DNA of 64,000 nt, taken from assembly GCF_004114915.1 (NCBI RefSeq), contig NZ_CP022219.1:5114501-5178500 (forward strand), given 5' to 3'. The notes below the pieces were generated by a model. That model had not been told where the DNA came from and ran no database searches. It was given only the letters and a program-made list of their open reading frames with translations. This DNA is from Bradyrhizobium guangxiense. GTDB lineage: Bacteria > Pseudomonadota > Alphaproteobacteria > Rhizobiales > Xanthobacteraceae. This document shows positions 38,688 to 47,457 of this stretch, in pieces. Both the position numbers and the translations under genes were made by a program. The first letter of the stretch is position 1; the number at the start of each line of letters is the position of its first letter.

Positions 38688-39110
38688 TCAGTCGGCCGGA
38701 CGGCCGCTCCGGCAGGTGCCGAAAGGCCGCCGGGGAGGAAAGTCCGGGCTCCCTTGACATGCGGTGCCGGATAACGTCCGGCGGGGGTGACCCCAGGGAA
38801 AGTGCCACAGAGAACGAACCGCCCCGCTTCGCCTTCGGCTTTGCGGGGTAAGGGTGAAAAGGTGCGGTAAGAGCGCACCGCGGTTCCGGCAACGGAGCCG
38901 GCATGGCAAACCCCACCGGGAGCAAAACCGAATAGGGACGGCGTAGCGGGCAGTTCGCTTTGAGCGATAACGCCGCGGGGCGATGTCAGGCCCGCCGTCC
39001 GGGTAGGTTGCTCGAGGCCATGTGCAAACACGGTCCCAGAGGAATGGCCGTCACGTATCGTTCGCGCAAGCGGACGGTGCCCTACAGAACCCGGCTTACA
39101 GGCCGGCTGA
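38688..39110 (+). ncRNA. rnpB: RNase P RNA (type A)
   Basis: This is the catalytic RNA that trims tRNA 5' leaders. The conserved GAGGAAAGTCCGGGCTC block (about 38734-38750) is the CR-I/P4 5' half. ACAGAGAAC, GAGGAATGGCCGTCAC and ACAGAACCCGGCTTACAG are the other universally conserved blocks in the right order. The ends are set by the P1 helix: TCAGTCGGCC at 38688-38697 pairs with GGCCGGCTGA at 39101-39110. Size (about 423 nt) fits alphaproteobacteria. ORF readings through this region are spurious. Confidence 0.97.
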
Positions 39111-39180
39111 TATCCTAAGGCGTTTTCGAGCGAAGTGGGTTTCCGGTTCGCGTGAAGAAGACGCATCCTACGAGAGTGAC

Positions 39181-39219
39181 GAGGGGTTCGATGCTAACCG
39201 CATCGGACCCCTCACCATT
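39181..39219 (+). terminator. Intrinsic terminator downstream of rnpB
   Basis: A 14-bp stem with one G-U pair (GAGGGGTTCGATGC with GCATCGGACCCCTC) and a 5-nt loop is followed by ACCATTTT. It lies about 70 nt after the mature RNA 3' end. Confidence 0.7.
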
Positions 39220-39228
39220 TTCGTCGCT

Positions 39229-39264
39229 GTCATTCCAGGGCTCGCGAAGCGAGAGCCCGGAATG
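39229..39264. repeat. Truncated REP-like repeat, family A copy 4
   Basis: GTCATTCCAGGGCTCGC followed by GCGAGAGCCCGGAATG. Only one half of the family A unit remains, directly after the rnpB terminator. Confidence 0.6.
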
Positions 39265-39360
39265 GATCGCGCTGCAGGGTCGGTGGAGGAATGGTTTCGT
39301 GCTGCGCGTAGCGCGTGCGCTCTACCCACGCAGCCGCTGCCGGAGAGATGGCAACACCCT

Positions 39361-39669
39361 TTACTTCGCCGATTTGTCCGCGATGATACCCAGTTTATGA
39401 ATTTCCGGTGTCTTGGCGAACATGTCGCCTGCCTTGATCTTCTCCATCAACCCGGCGGCGACCTTTCCGTTGAGATGCGCCTCGCGTCCCGCCTCGTCGT
39501 CGAATGTATCGAATATTGCGAAAGAGGAAGGTCCTTCCTGAATCGCATACCATGAGATCGTTCCGGGTTCGGCCTTCACCAAAGGAACCGCCGACCGCAG
39601 GAAGTCCGCGACCTCCTTCTCCTTGCCCGGCTTGGCTTCAAGCGGAATGTACAGCGCGAACTTTGTCAT
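39361..39669 (-). CDS. ABM-domain monooxygenase-like protein
   Basis: This 102-residue protein is of the antibiotic-biosynthesis-monooxygenase fold, which forms dimeric alpha/beta barrels and includes quinol monooxygenases such as YgiN. Typical features are KPGKEKEVADFLRSAVPLV (helix 1), GTISWYAIQEGPSSFAIFDTF (beta strands with the central tryptophan) and EAHLNGKVAAGL (with the conserved histidine of the H-L/H-F motif). No cofactor site is evident, which is normal. It appears monocistronic and sits between the rnpB region and an IS remnant. The physiological substrate is unknown. Confidence 0.85.
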   Translation of the reverse strand: MTKFALYIPLEAKPGKEKEVADFLRSAVPLVKAEPGTISWYAIQEGPSSFAIFDTFDDEAGREAHLNGKVAAGLMEKIKAGDMFAKTPEIHKLGIIADKSAK

Positions 39670-39875
39670 TCTGTCTCCAGTTCTGATCTTCGCTAGTGTC
39701 TGTCGCTACCAATCGGCTTCGTGTCATGACCCCTCAGCCAGACAATTCCTCGCGCCAGAGGTCGATCCTTGAGGAACTCTCTTTATTACTTCCCCGTTGG
39801 GGCAGGTTGTTCGCCAGTGCGGCGCCTGGGGGAATATCCCGCCGAAGAAATCGGACTGAGGCATTGCGCTTCAGC

Positions 39876-40007
39876 CCGCATCTTTACCGCGCGCGAAATC
39901 TGGTCGAGCGGTTCTTCGACAAGATTAAGCACTGTCGGGGGATCGCGACGCGATACGACAAACTCGCGGCCAACTATCTCGCGTTCGTCCAGCTTGCATT
40001 GACCTAG
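39876..40007 (+). pseudogene. IS5-family transposase C-terminal remnant
   Basis: The final 43 codons read PHLYRARNLVERFF, then DKIKHCRGIATRYDKLAANY, the C-terminal DDE segment of IS5-family transposases with the catalytic glutamate in VERFF. The reading frame opens at 39696, but residues before this point do not look like a transposase. The usual LASIRLWLR ending is lost at the stop. The stop lies against the 3' end of the neighbouring hydrolase gene. No inverted repeats or flanking duplications were found. Confidence 0.82.
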
Positions 40008-40729
40008 GCAACGATCGCGTTCAGCACCTTCATCAGCGCCTCCGGCGCCGTCACATTCGGCGCGTGGCTCGCGTCGAGCTCGAAATAGCGCCAGCCGTCC
40101 TCATTCTTCGTGCGCCTCGCAAACTGCCCGAACACGTCGCCCGGCGGGATGCGCGTGCAGTAGATGTAGCTGCGCGGCATCGACGGCTCGCCATGCGCGA
40201 GCTTCAGCTTCGCCTCGAAGCACTTGATCGGCATCGCCACCCGGCGCGCGTTGAGCCAGTCGAGATCGCCCTGCGGCGTATCCGGCGGCGGCGGGTTCGG
40301 CGGAATGTGATGGCCGTCACCGGACGCTGCCGCCTTGCGCATCGGCTCGCGCCCGCTCTCGTTGAGGTCGAACAGCGATTGGCCGTCGCGCGGCACGAAG
40401 GCGTCGGGATAGATCAGTTGCGTCACGCGCTCGCGGGCGCGGTCGGCGACGGCGGTCGCGACCATGCCGCCGTAGCTGTGGCCGAGCAGCACGATGTCGC
40501 TGAGATCATCGAAGGCGATGACGTTGAGGATATCCTGGATATGCGTCTCGAGATCGATCGCCGGGCTGGCGAGATGCACGCGTTCGCCGAGCCCGGTATA
40601 GGTCGGCGCCACCAGGCGATGACCGGCCGCCGCCATCAGCGGATGCATCTTCTTCCAGGCCCATCCGCCGGACCACGCGCCGTGACAGAGCAGGAAGGTC
40701 TTCGCGCGTGCGGCCATCGGCGTTTCCAT
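40004..40729 (-). CDS. Alpha/beta-fold hydrolase (salicylate-esterase-like)
   Basis: This 241-residue protein has the nucleophile elbow GHSYGG with S85, the oxyanion region LLCHGAWSGGWAW (13-25) and a C-terminal catalytic H222 (DASHAPNV). The layout and the GAW/C motif resemble plant methyl-salicylate/hydroxynitrile-lyase-type esterases and many rhizobial hydrolases annotated only as alpha/beta hydrolase. It is cytoplasmic, without a signal peptide. A second ATG at 40717 (MAARAKTF) is possible, as the ribosome site is weak. The 3' end abuts the IS remnant, so the original terminator may have been lost. Confidence 0.88.
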   Translation of the reverse strand: METPMAARAKTFLLCHGAWSGGWAWKKMHPLMAAAGHRLVAPTYTGLGERVHLASPAIDLETHIQDILNVIAFDDLSDIVLLGHSYGGMVATAVADRARERVTQLIYPDAFVPRDGQSLFDLNESGREPMRKAAASGDGHHIPPNPPPPDTPQGDLDWLNARRVAMPIKCFEAKLKLAHGEPSMPRSYIYCTRIPPGDVFGQFARRTKNEDGWRYFELDASHAPNVTAPEALMKVLNAIVA

Positions 40730-40790
40730 CGTTCTTGCTTGATACGATGGAGCGTAGCGGCATGGTGCGCGATGTAAACGCTGCGGCTGC

Positions 40791-41225
40791 TCAGGCCGCG
40801 CGCGCGTCCGCCTTCACCAGCACCGGTGCAAGCTCATCGGCCTCGCGCCGCAGCTTGCTCGGCTCGAAACCGTGCATGCCGAGCTGCCATTGCAGCCCGA
40901 CGATGGCGCCCTTAGTCGGTTGCAGCAGTGCGAGCGAGGCGAACAGCGTCACCGGCAGCCACACCGCGAGTTGCAGCCACTCCGGCGGCGCATAGGCGGT
41001 TTCGACCGCGAGGATCGCCGGCACCACGAGATGACCGACCACGACCATCACGAGATAGGCGGGGAAGTCATCGGCGCGCTGATGGAACAGCTCCTCGCCG
41101 CAATGATCGCAGCTATGGGCGACTTTGAGGAAGCGGCCGAACAGATGCCCTTCGCCGCAATTCGGGCATTTGCCGCGGAAACCGCGCCACATCGCCTTCG
41201 TCAGAGAGACTGAACCGGCCGCCAT
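40791..41225 (-). CDS. DUF983 membrane protein
   Basis: This 144-residue protein starts MAAGSVSLTKAMWRGFRGKC. It has two CxxC zinc-ribbon-like pairs (CPNCGEGHLF, CDHCGEEL) in the first 50 residues and two transmembrane helices (YLVMVVVGHLVVPAILAVE, LAVWLPVTLFASLALL). This is the DUF983 family, often linked with cytochrome oxidase assembly loci in alphaproteobacteria, but no such genes are adjacent here. The start at 41225 has GGAAGAGG upstream. It is divergent from the MocR gene, and the shared 64-bp region holds direct repeats. Confidence 0.88.
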   Translation of the reverse strand: MAAGSVSLTKAMWRGFRGKCPNCGEGHLFGRFLKVAHSCDHCGEELFHQRADDFPAYLVMVVVGHLVVPAILAVETAYAPPEWLQLAVWLPVTLFASLALLQPTKGAIVGLQWQLGMHGFEPSKLRREADELAPVLVKADARAA

Positions 41226-41249
41226 GACCACACCTCTTCCGTTTTGATG

Positions 41250-41280
41250 ATCCATACAATAATATCTTGCATCCATACAT
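41250..41280. promoter_or_regulatory. Direct-repeat operator for the MocR regulator
   Basis: ATCCATACAA (41250-41259) and ATCCATACAT (41271-41280) are spaced 21 bp centre to centre, two helical turns, in the divergent DUF983/mocR promoter. MocR proteins commonly bind such direct repeats. Confidence 0.6.
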
Positions 41281-41289
41281 TCAAAGGAT

Positions 41290-42675
41290 ATGGACCAACA
41301 TTGCATGGATTTGATCCCGACAATCTCGGAGCTGTCAGGCCCGCGCTATCAGCGCATCGTCGAGGCCATGGAAGCCGACATTGCCGCCGGCCGGCTGGTG
41401 CGCGGCCAGCAATTGCCGACGCAGCGCGCGCTGGCGAAGGCGCTCGGCGTCGATCTCACCACGGTGACGCGCGCCTACACGGAGGCGCGGCGGCGCGGCC
41501 TCATGGAGGCACGGGTCGGACAGGGCTCGTTCGTGTCGGAGACCAGCGCGCGCCGCGCGGTCGCCCTGCCGCATCCCGTCGCGATCGATCTTTCCATGAA
41601 CGTGCCGCCGCATCCGCTGGAGGCGCAGCTCGACGAGCGCATCATCGCCGGAATGGAATCCATCCGCGCGCAATCGGGCCTGACGGCGTATCTCAACTAT
41701 CAGCCGCCCGGCGGCAGCGCGCATGAGCGCGAAGTCGCCGCGCGCTGGATGCGCGCCCGCGTTCCGCACGCGCATGCCGACAGGCTCGTGATCTTTCCCG
41801 GCGCGCAGACGATCCTGTTCAACCTGCTCGCACACCTTGCGCGGCCTGGTGATATCGTGCTGACGGAAGCGCTGACCTTCCCCGGCATCAAGGCGGCCGC
41901 GATGCGGCTCGGCATCGAGCTCGTCGGCGTCGCCATGGACGATGGCGGCATCCTGCCCGATGCGCTGGCAAAGGCCTGCCGCACGCACCGGCCGAAGGCC
42001 GTCTATCTCATTCCGACGCTGCACAATCCGACCACCGCGACGCTTCTCCCCGAGCGGCGCAGCGCGATCGCAAAGATCATCCGCGATACCGGCACGATCC
42101 TGGTCGAGGACGACGCCTACGGCGTGCTCGACCGCTCGGCAGCACCGATCGCGAACCTGATTCCGGAGCGGACTTATCTCGCGACCACGCTGTCGAAATG
42201 CATCGCGCCGGCGCTCCGCGTCGCCTATCTGTTGACGCCCGACAGCGCTGCGCAGCGGGAGATGCGCACATGCCTGCAGGCGACGGTGCAGATGCCGGCG
42301 CCGCTGATGGTCGCACTGGTGACGCATTGGATCGAAGCTGGGATTGCCGATCGCATCATCGCCGCCATTCGCAACGAAGCCATCGGCCGCCAGCAACTGG
42401 CACAGCGCGCACTGAAAGGGTTTCAGTTCCTCGCCAGGCCCGCCGCCCATCATCTATGGCTGCGGCTGCCGGAGGGACGCCCTGATGTGGCAGCCTATCT
42501 CCTGCGGAACGGCCTTGCGGTCGTCGCCGGCGAGGCCTTCACCGTGGACGGGACGCCGTCGCATGCTGCGCGCGTCTCGCTGGGCGCGGCGCGCAACAGG
42601 GCCGAATTGACCGAAGCGCTGCGCATCCTGGTCGGCGCGCTGCACACGCCCGCCGACGCCAGGCAGATCGTCTAG
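41290..42675 (+). CDS. MocR-type regulator (GntR helix-turn-helix plus aminotransferase domain)
   Basis: This 461-residue fusion has an N-terminal winged helix (QLPTQRALAKALGVDLTTVT, YTEARRRGLMEARVGQGSFV) covering residues ~15-85, then a class-I aminotransferase fold. The PLP lysine is K303 in TTLSKCIAPALRVAY, and the YLIPTLHNPTTATLLP, EDDAYGVLD segments are the cofactor-contact motifs. Such proteins sense PLP or an amino compound and act as transcription factors. The ATG at 41290 has AAAGGAT very close; ATG 41305 is the alternative. It probably controls itself and perhaps DUF983 through the direct repeats. Confidence 0.93.
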   Translation: MDQHCMDLIPTISELSGPRYQRIVEAMEADIAAGRLVRGQQLPTQRALAKALGVDLTTVTRAYTEARRRGLMEARVGQGSFVSETSARRAVALPHPVAIDLSMNVPPHPLEAQLDERIIAGMESIRAQSGLTAYLNYQPPGGSAHEREVAARWMRARVPHAHADRLVIFPGAQTILFNLLAHLARPGDIVLTEALTFPGIKAAAMRLGIELVGVAMDDGGILPDALAKACRTHRPKAVYLIPTLHNPTTATLLPERRSAIAKIIRDTGTILVEDDAYGVLDRSAAPIANLIPERTYLATTLSKCIAPALRVAYLLTPDSAAQREMRTCLQATVQMPAPLMVALVTHWIEAGIADRIIAAIRNEAIGRQQLAQRALKGFQFLARPAAHHLWLRLPEGRPDVAAYLLRNGLAVVAGEAFTVDGTPSHAARVSLGAARNRAELTEALRILVGALHTPADARQIV

Positions 42676-42689
42676 ATTCTTCTTGCCGG

Positions 42690-42950
42690 TTACTGGTGGT
42701 GGCGGCGGTGGCGCGGACGAACCGCCGGGGTCGCACCCGGCGGATAGGCCGCATAGGCCTCGGCCGGGGCTACCATCTCGCCGCGGGCCGCGCGTCCCGC
42801 AGGCGTAAGCTGACCGCCATTGAGCACGTCGCGGTCGGGATGGGCGGCCTGATAGGCCGCCGGCTCGGAAAACTGCGCCTGCGCCATTGTCGGCATCAAG
42901 GCCGCTGCCGACAACAATGCAGCCGCAACGGCGATGCTGGTCCGGATCAT
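42690..42950 (-). CDS. Small exported hypothetical protein
   Basis: This 86-residue protein has a signal peptide MIRTSIAVAAALLSAAALMP ending at AQA (likely cleavage near residue 27). The mature part is Ala/Pro-rich with DRDVLNGGQLTPAGRAARGE and ends in a basic RPRHRRHHQ tail. I take the ATG at 42950, which has GGAG 8 nt upstream; the ATG at 42956 would place the ribosome site too close. The mature sequence fits no enzyme family I know. It is convergent with the MocR gene (14 bp apart), so it has an independent promoter. Confidence 0.78.
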   Translation of the reverse strand: MIRTSIAVAAALLSAAALMPTMAQAQFSEPAAYQAAHPDRDVLNGGQLTPAGRAARGEMVAPAEAYAAYPPGATPAVRPRHRRHHQ

Positions 42951-43095
42951 GGTCATTCTCCGTCATCTCGTTCGGAACTGGCCGATCGGTGCGCGATGGT
43001 GTCGGGCGGGCCGGCCGAATTGAAGTACGGCCATCATGTAGGCCTGTCTTCCGCGAACGCCCGACGCCGCAGATCACGCTTGCGTGCAGGACGGA

Positions 43096-43125
43096 TTGAC
43101 CTGCACGGCAAGGCCCGTGCTATGG
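43096..43125 (+). promoter_or_regulatory. Putative promoter of the TauE/SafE gene
   Basis: TTGACC (43096-43101), 18-bp spacer and CTATGG (43120-43125) would start transcription about 45 nt before the TTG codon at 43177. Confidence 0.4.
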
Positions 43126-43176
43126 GGGCAATCGGGATCAACCATTCGGGATCGGTCCGGCGACAAGGACAATCTG

Positions 43177-43920
43177 TTGGAAACGCTCACCTACGTCCTG
43201 CTGCTGTTCGGCGCATTGGCTGGCGGTTTCGTCTCGGGGCTGGCCGGATTCGGCACGGCGCTGATGGCGCTCGGCATCTGGCTTTACGTGCTGCCGCCCT
43301 CGCTCGCGGTGCCGCTGGTGCTGATCTGCTCGGTGATCGCGCAGACCTCGACGCTGCCCTCGATGTGGAAGAGCTTCGACCTGTCGCTGGTATGGCCGTT
43401 CCTGATCGGCGGATTGATCGGCGTGCCGCTTGGCACCATGCTGATCGCCTCGGCCGATCCAAAGGTGTTCAAGCTGAGCGTCGGCATTCTAATTCTGATC
43501 TTCTCGACGTCGCTCTACCTGAACAAGAGGCCGCTTGCCTTCAAGTTCGGCGGTCGCATCGCCGACGGCGCGATCGGTTTTGCCGGCGGCATCCTTGGTG
43601 GCCTCGCCGGATTGTCGGGGCCGCTGCCGATCCTGTGGGCCAATATCCGCGGCTGGAACAAGCACGAACGGCGCGGCATCTTCCAGCTCTTCAATTTCAC
43701 GGTGCTCGCGACCGCGTTGGTGCTGCAGACCGCATCGGGTCTCGTCGAGCTGAGGGTGCTCTGGCTCGCGATGATCGCATTTCCGGGCACCTTGATCGGC
43801 GCCTGGGCCGGCGCGCGTGTCTATCACGCCCTCAACGACAAGCATTTCGGCGATGTCGTGCTCGGCCTGTTGTTCCTGTCGGGTCTTACCCTCGTCTGGA
43901 ACAGTCTCGCCGCGCTCTAG
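43177..43920 (+). CDS. TauE/SafE family anion permease
   Basis: This 247-residue inner-membrane protein has about eight helices. GGFVSGLAGFGTALMALGI and GFAGGILGGLAGLSGPLPIL are the two internal-repeat signatures of the TauE/SafE (DUF81) family, which exports sulfite, sulfoacetate or other organosulfur anions. I selected a TTG start at 43177 with AAGGA 7 nt upstream; the longer reading from a GTG at 43084 adds a hydrophilic stretch not expected before helix 1. It is a single gene with a plausible promoter at 43096-43125. The substrate is not predictable here. Confidence 0.85.
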   Translation: METLTYVLLLFGALAGGFVSGLAGFGTALMALGIWLYVLPPSLAVPLVLICSVIAQTSTLPSMWKSFDLSLVWPFLIGGLIGVPLGTMLIASADPKVFKLSVGILILIFSTSLYLNKRPLAFKFGGRIADGAIGFAGGILGGLAGLSGPLPILWANIRGWNKHERRGIFQLFNFTVLATALVLQTASGLVELRVLWLAMIAFPGTLIGAWAGARVYHALNDKHFGDVVLGLLFLSGLTLVWNSLAAL

Positions 43921-44027
43921 CCCTCATGTTCTCGCGGCGGGGGATGCCGCCAGCAAAGGCTGCTCGTTCGTCACTGCGGTCATTGCTCTTCTGCAGCCCA
44001 CCATCACCACCGCCTGGCAGCAGGCCA

Positions 44028-45434
44028 TCACGCGGGCTCGCGGACGACAGGCGCAATGGGTTCGGGGCTCTGCTGCTCCGCAGGCGTCTCCTTGGGCGCC
44101 AGTGTCAGGCGTTTCCTGAACTCGCGGCGCAGCAGCCACAGGCTCAAGCCCGCCTGCAACGTGGTCGTCGCGACCGAGAGGTACCAGACGTACTCCATGC
44201 GAAAGCCCGGCCTCGTCGAGAGCCAGATCGCCGGCAGGGAGTAGGTGAACACGCGCGTCGCCGAGCTCAGCAGCACCGGCCTGGTGTTGCCGAGGGCCTG
44301 GAACATGCTCGAGCAGGTGAAGATCAGCCCCTGCGCGACCATGTTGAGCGAGATGATCCGCAGGAACAGATAGGCGATCTCCATGGTCTCGCGGTCGTTC
44401 GAGAATCCGGCAAGCAGCAGCTCGGGCTTCACCTGCGCGAGGATCATGAAGCCGGCCATCACGATCGTGACGATCAAAGCGGCCTTGACGAAAGTTTCCC
44501 GCACGCGCGCAGCGTTGGCGGCGCCGACGTTCTGACCGGCGATCGGCCCGGCCGCCAGCCCGACCGCAAGAGCAGGCATGTTGATCAGGCCGAGCACGCG
44601 CTGCCCGATGCCGAAGCCTGCCTGCGCCGCCGCGCCGAAATCACGCAGCACGTAGTACACCACCGCCATGAAGATGAACATCATCGCGAACTCACCGCCC
44701 GCCGGCAGGCCGACATTGAGGATCCGCTTCAGATGGCGCAGCTGTGGACGCCACTGCGTCGGATCGAAGCCGACGTAGCGCTCGACCTTTCGGAAATAGA
44801 CAAGCAACATCAGGGCGCCGATGGCGACCGCGATCGAACTCGCCAGCCCGGCACCGGCCACCCCGAGCGGATGGCCGGTGCCCCAGCCCGAGATCAGCAC
44901 CGGCGCCAGCGCGATATTGATGGCCACGGCAAGCGCCTGCACCAGCATGGAGGGACGTACGATACCGGTGGCGCGCAGCGCAGATCCCATCACCTGGGTC
45001 GCGAACTGCAGCGCGAGCGCCGGCATGAACCACAACAGATAGGTGGTCCCGGCCTCGATCGTGGCTTGATCCGCGGCGATCGAACGCATGTAGGCACGCG
45101 ACAGCGCGGCACCTGCGACCAGGGTCAACAGGCCGAACAGCACCGACAGCGCGATCGCCTGGTTGAAGATCAGGTTGGCATCCGGCCGGTCCTTGCGTCC
45201 GACGGCATGCGCGATCAGCGCGACCGTTCCGACGCCGAGCACCTGCATCAGCCCGTTGACGAGAAAGCCGGCATTGCCGGCCGCGGCGACGCCCGCCACG
45301 GCGGCATCGCCCAGGCCCGACACGAAGTACAGGTCAACCAGCTGGCAGACCATGATCGAGATCATGCCGGCCATGATCGGCGGCGCCATCACCAGGATGT
45401 GTCTCACGATGGAGCCGTTCGTCAGGTCTTTCAT
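44028..45434 (-). CDS. MATE family efflux transporter
   Basis: This 468-residue membrane protein has about 12 helices in two homologous halves. IMAGMISIMVCQLVDLYFVS (helix 1) and PAGGEFAMMFIFMAVVYYV (start of the second half) are MATE/NorM-like, as is GPIAGQNVGAANAARVRE, the repeated G-Q-x-x-G-A motif. Export is driven by Na+ or H+. The start at 45434 (MKDLTNGSIVRHILVMAPP) has an AGGACGGA ribosome site. It follows the ABC exporter gene after 74 bp on the same strand and may be cotranscribed, giving two drug or metabolite pumps in one unit. Confidence 0.92.
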   Translation of the reverse strand: MKDLTNGSIVRHILVMAPPIMAGMISIMVCQLVDLYFVSGLGDAAVAGVAAAGNAGFLVNGLMQVLGVGTVALIAHAVGRKDRPDANLIFNQAIALSVLFGLLTLVAGAALSRAYMRSIAADQATIEAGTTYLLWFMPALALQFATQVMGSALRATGIVRPSMLVQALAVAINIALAPVLISGWGTGHPLGVAGAGLASSIAVAIGALMLLVYFRKVERYVGFDPTQWRPQLRHLKRILNVGLPAGGEFAMMFIFMAVVYYVLRDFGAAAQAGFGIGQRVLGLINMPALAVGLAAGPIAGQNVGAANAARVRETFVKAALIVTIVMAGFMILAQVKPELLLAGFSNDRETMEIAYLFLRIISLNMVAQGLIFTCSSMFQALGNTRPVLLSSATRVFTYSLPAIWLSTRPGFRMEYVWYLSVATTTLQAGLSLWLLRREFRKRLTLAPKETPAEQQSPEPIAPVVREPA

Positions 45435-45508
45435 GTCAATCCGTCCTCGACGCATTCCTTGGGCGCACCCTTGATGGCAGCAGAACGTTCGCCCTGCTGC
45501 CGCGCGCA

Positions 45509-47308
45509 TCATTCCGCTGCCGCGATATGCCCGAGCTCCACCACCTGGCGCTCGAACAGGCCGCGATAGATCCCCCCCGGCTTGCCCGCGAGCAGAGCAT
45601 GCGTGCCCTGCTCGACGATCTCGCCGCGGTCGAACACCAGGATCCGATCGAGGCTCTTCACCGTCGACAGCCGGTGCGCGATCACGATCGAGGTGCGGCC
45701 CTTCATCAGCCGCTCCATCGCCTGCTGGATCATTGCCTCCGATTCCGAATCCAGGCTCGAGGTCGCCTCGTCCAAGATCAGCACCGGCGCATCAGCCAGG
45801 AACGCGCGCGCCAGCGCCACGCGCTGCCGCTCGCCGCCCGACAGTTTCACGCCGCGCTCGCCGACGAGGGTGCCATACCCCTTCGGCAGGCGCAGGATGA
45901 AGTCGTGCGCATTCGCCAGCCGCGCCGCCTGCTCGATCGCTTCCAAGCTGGCACCGGGCCGGCCATAGGCGATGTTCTCCGCGAGCGTGCGGTGGAACAG
46001 GATCGGCTCCTGCTGCACGATCGCGATCTGGCTGCGCAGCGATTGCTGCGTGGCGTGCGCGATGTCCTGGCCGTCGATCAGCACGCGACCGCCGCTGACG
46101 TCGTAGAGCCGCTGCACCAGCTTGACGAAGGTGGTCTTGCCGGAGCCGGAACGGCCGACGAGGCCGACGCGTTCGCCGGCGCGGATCCTGACCGACAAGC
46201 CGTCGTACAGCGGCGCGCGATGGCCGCCATAGTGGAACGTGACGTCGTCGAACACGATCTCGCCGCCCTCGATCGCGATCGGCCGCGCATCGGCTGCATC
46301 CGCAATCCCGATCGGCTCCTCATGGATCGCCACCAGCTCCTCCATGTCGTTGACCGAGCGCTGGAGGTTGTTGATGTGCATGCCCACGTCGCGCAAATAG
46401 GCGTGGATGACGTAGTAGCTCGTCAGCACATAGGTGACGTCGCCGGGCGAGGCATGCCCGTACATCCACAGCAGCACCGAGCCGCCGATCACCGACCCCC
46501 GCAGGCATAGCAGCAGCGAGAGCTGCGCCATGGCGGTGTAGTTGTAGCGGAACCAGGTTCGTCGCACCCGCACGCGCCAACGGCTGATGACACGGGCGAG
46601 CCGCGCATCTTCACGCCCTTCGGCGCCAAACGACTTCACAACGGCGTTGCAGGTCAACGCGTCCGCCAGCGTGCCGCCGACCTTGGTGTCCCAGGCATTG
46701 GAGACGCGCGCGGCCGGCGCGATGTAGCGGGTCGAGAACAGCACCGTCATCGTGACATAGGCCAGCGCGCCGAGCGCGATCACCGCGCCGAGCGAGGCCC
46801 AGTGCACACCAAGCAGGATCATCGAGCCGATCAGCACGACCAGCGACGGCAGCAGCGCCAGCAGGATGGTGTCATTCAGCAGGTCGACCGCCCACATGCC
46901 GCGCGTGATCTTGCGCACGGTCGAGCCCGCGAAGGAATTGGCGTGCCAGTCGGTCGAGAAGCGCTGCACGCGCAGGAAGGCATCCTGCGCCAGGTCGGAC
47001 ATGATTTTCAGCGTGAACGGCACGATGGCCTGGAGCCCTGCCAGCCGCAGCACCATCGAGGCCGCACCCAGCGCCACGATGGCGCCGAATGCGACCAGGG
47101 CGGCGTGGCGCGCATCAGGATCTGACGGCCCGCGCGTCAGCGCGTCGATCAGATGCCCCGAGAACACCGGCATGAACAGGTCGGCGGCCGTCGCGCCCAA
47201 CAGGCCGCCGACCACGACGAGGCTGCGGCCCGGCTGCTTGAGCCAGTGCCGGAACACGAAGGGCAACACCACGCGGATAGCCGCGGGCTTCTTTGACAGA
47301 GCGGTCAT
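45509..47308 (-). CDS. ABC exporter, fused permease and ATPase
   Basis: This half-transporter of about 599 residues has a six-helix transmembrane domain (FVFRHWLKQPGRSLVVVGGL near 15-34; MVLRLAGLQAIVPFTLKIMS) and a C-terminal ATPase. Walker A is GRSGSGKT, Q-loop IAIVQQEPILF, signature LSGGERQRVALA, Walker B VLILDEATSSLD and the H-loop IAHRLSTV. It would act as a homodimer, like MsbA or ATM-type exporters. The start is uncertain: ATG 47308 (MTALSKKPAAIR) is chosen; ATGs at 47326 and 47344 and a TTG at 47356 are in frame. A 24-codon ORF with a strong ribosome site lies upstream. Confidence 0.93.
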   Translation of the reverse strand: MTALSKKPAAIRVVLPFVFRHWLKQPGRSLVVVGGLLGATAADLFMPVFSGHLIDALTRGPSDPDARHAALVAFGAIVALGAASMVLRLAGLQAIVPFTLKIMSDLAQDAFLRVQRFSTDWHANSFAGSTVRKITRGMWAVDLLNDTILLALLPSLVVLIGSMILLGVHWASLGAVIALGALAYVTMTVLFSTRYIAPAARVSNAWDTKVGGTLADALTCNAVVKSFGAEGREDARLARVISRWRVRVRRTWFRYNYTAMAQLSLLLCLRGSVIGGSVLLWMYGHASPGDVTYVLTSYYVIHAYLRDVGMHINNLQRSVNDMEELVAIHEEPIGIADAADARPIAIEGGEIVFDDVTFHYGGHRAPLYDGLSVRIRAGERVGLVGRSGSGKTTFVKLVQRLYDVSGGRVLIDGQDIAHATQQSLRSQIAIVQQEPILFHRTLAENIAYGRPGASLEAIEQAARLANAHDFILRLPKGYGTLVGERGVKLSGGERQRVALARAFLADAPVLILDEATSSLDSESEAMIQQAMERLMKGRTSIVIAHRLSTVKSLDRILVFDRGEIVEQGTHALLAGKPGGIYRGLFERQVVELGHIAAAE

Positions 47309-47457
47309 GGCATCATCCGGCCGCATCGCGCGGGCCGGCTCCATCGCTGGACGCAAGCTGGCCGCGAGGGCCGAGAGGCGTCACGTAAGACTGATTTTGA
47401 CTTGGGAAGCGGAGCGATCGGGACGTGGCGCCCAATCGAAACTGGCGGAAGAGGCCT

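Noticed and set aside
38663..39166. ORFs within 38.66-39.17 kb
   Set aside because: The sequence is RNase P RNA; the reading frames have no meaning.
42696..45569. 957-codon ORF across several genes
   Set aside because: It crosses the small exported protein, TauE/SafE and MATE genes and has a low-complexity, charged translation.
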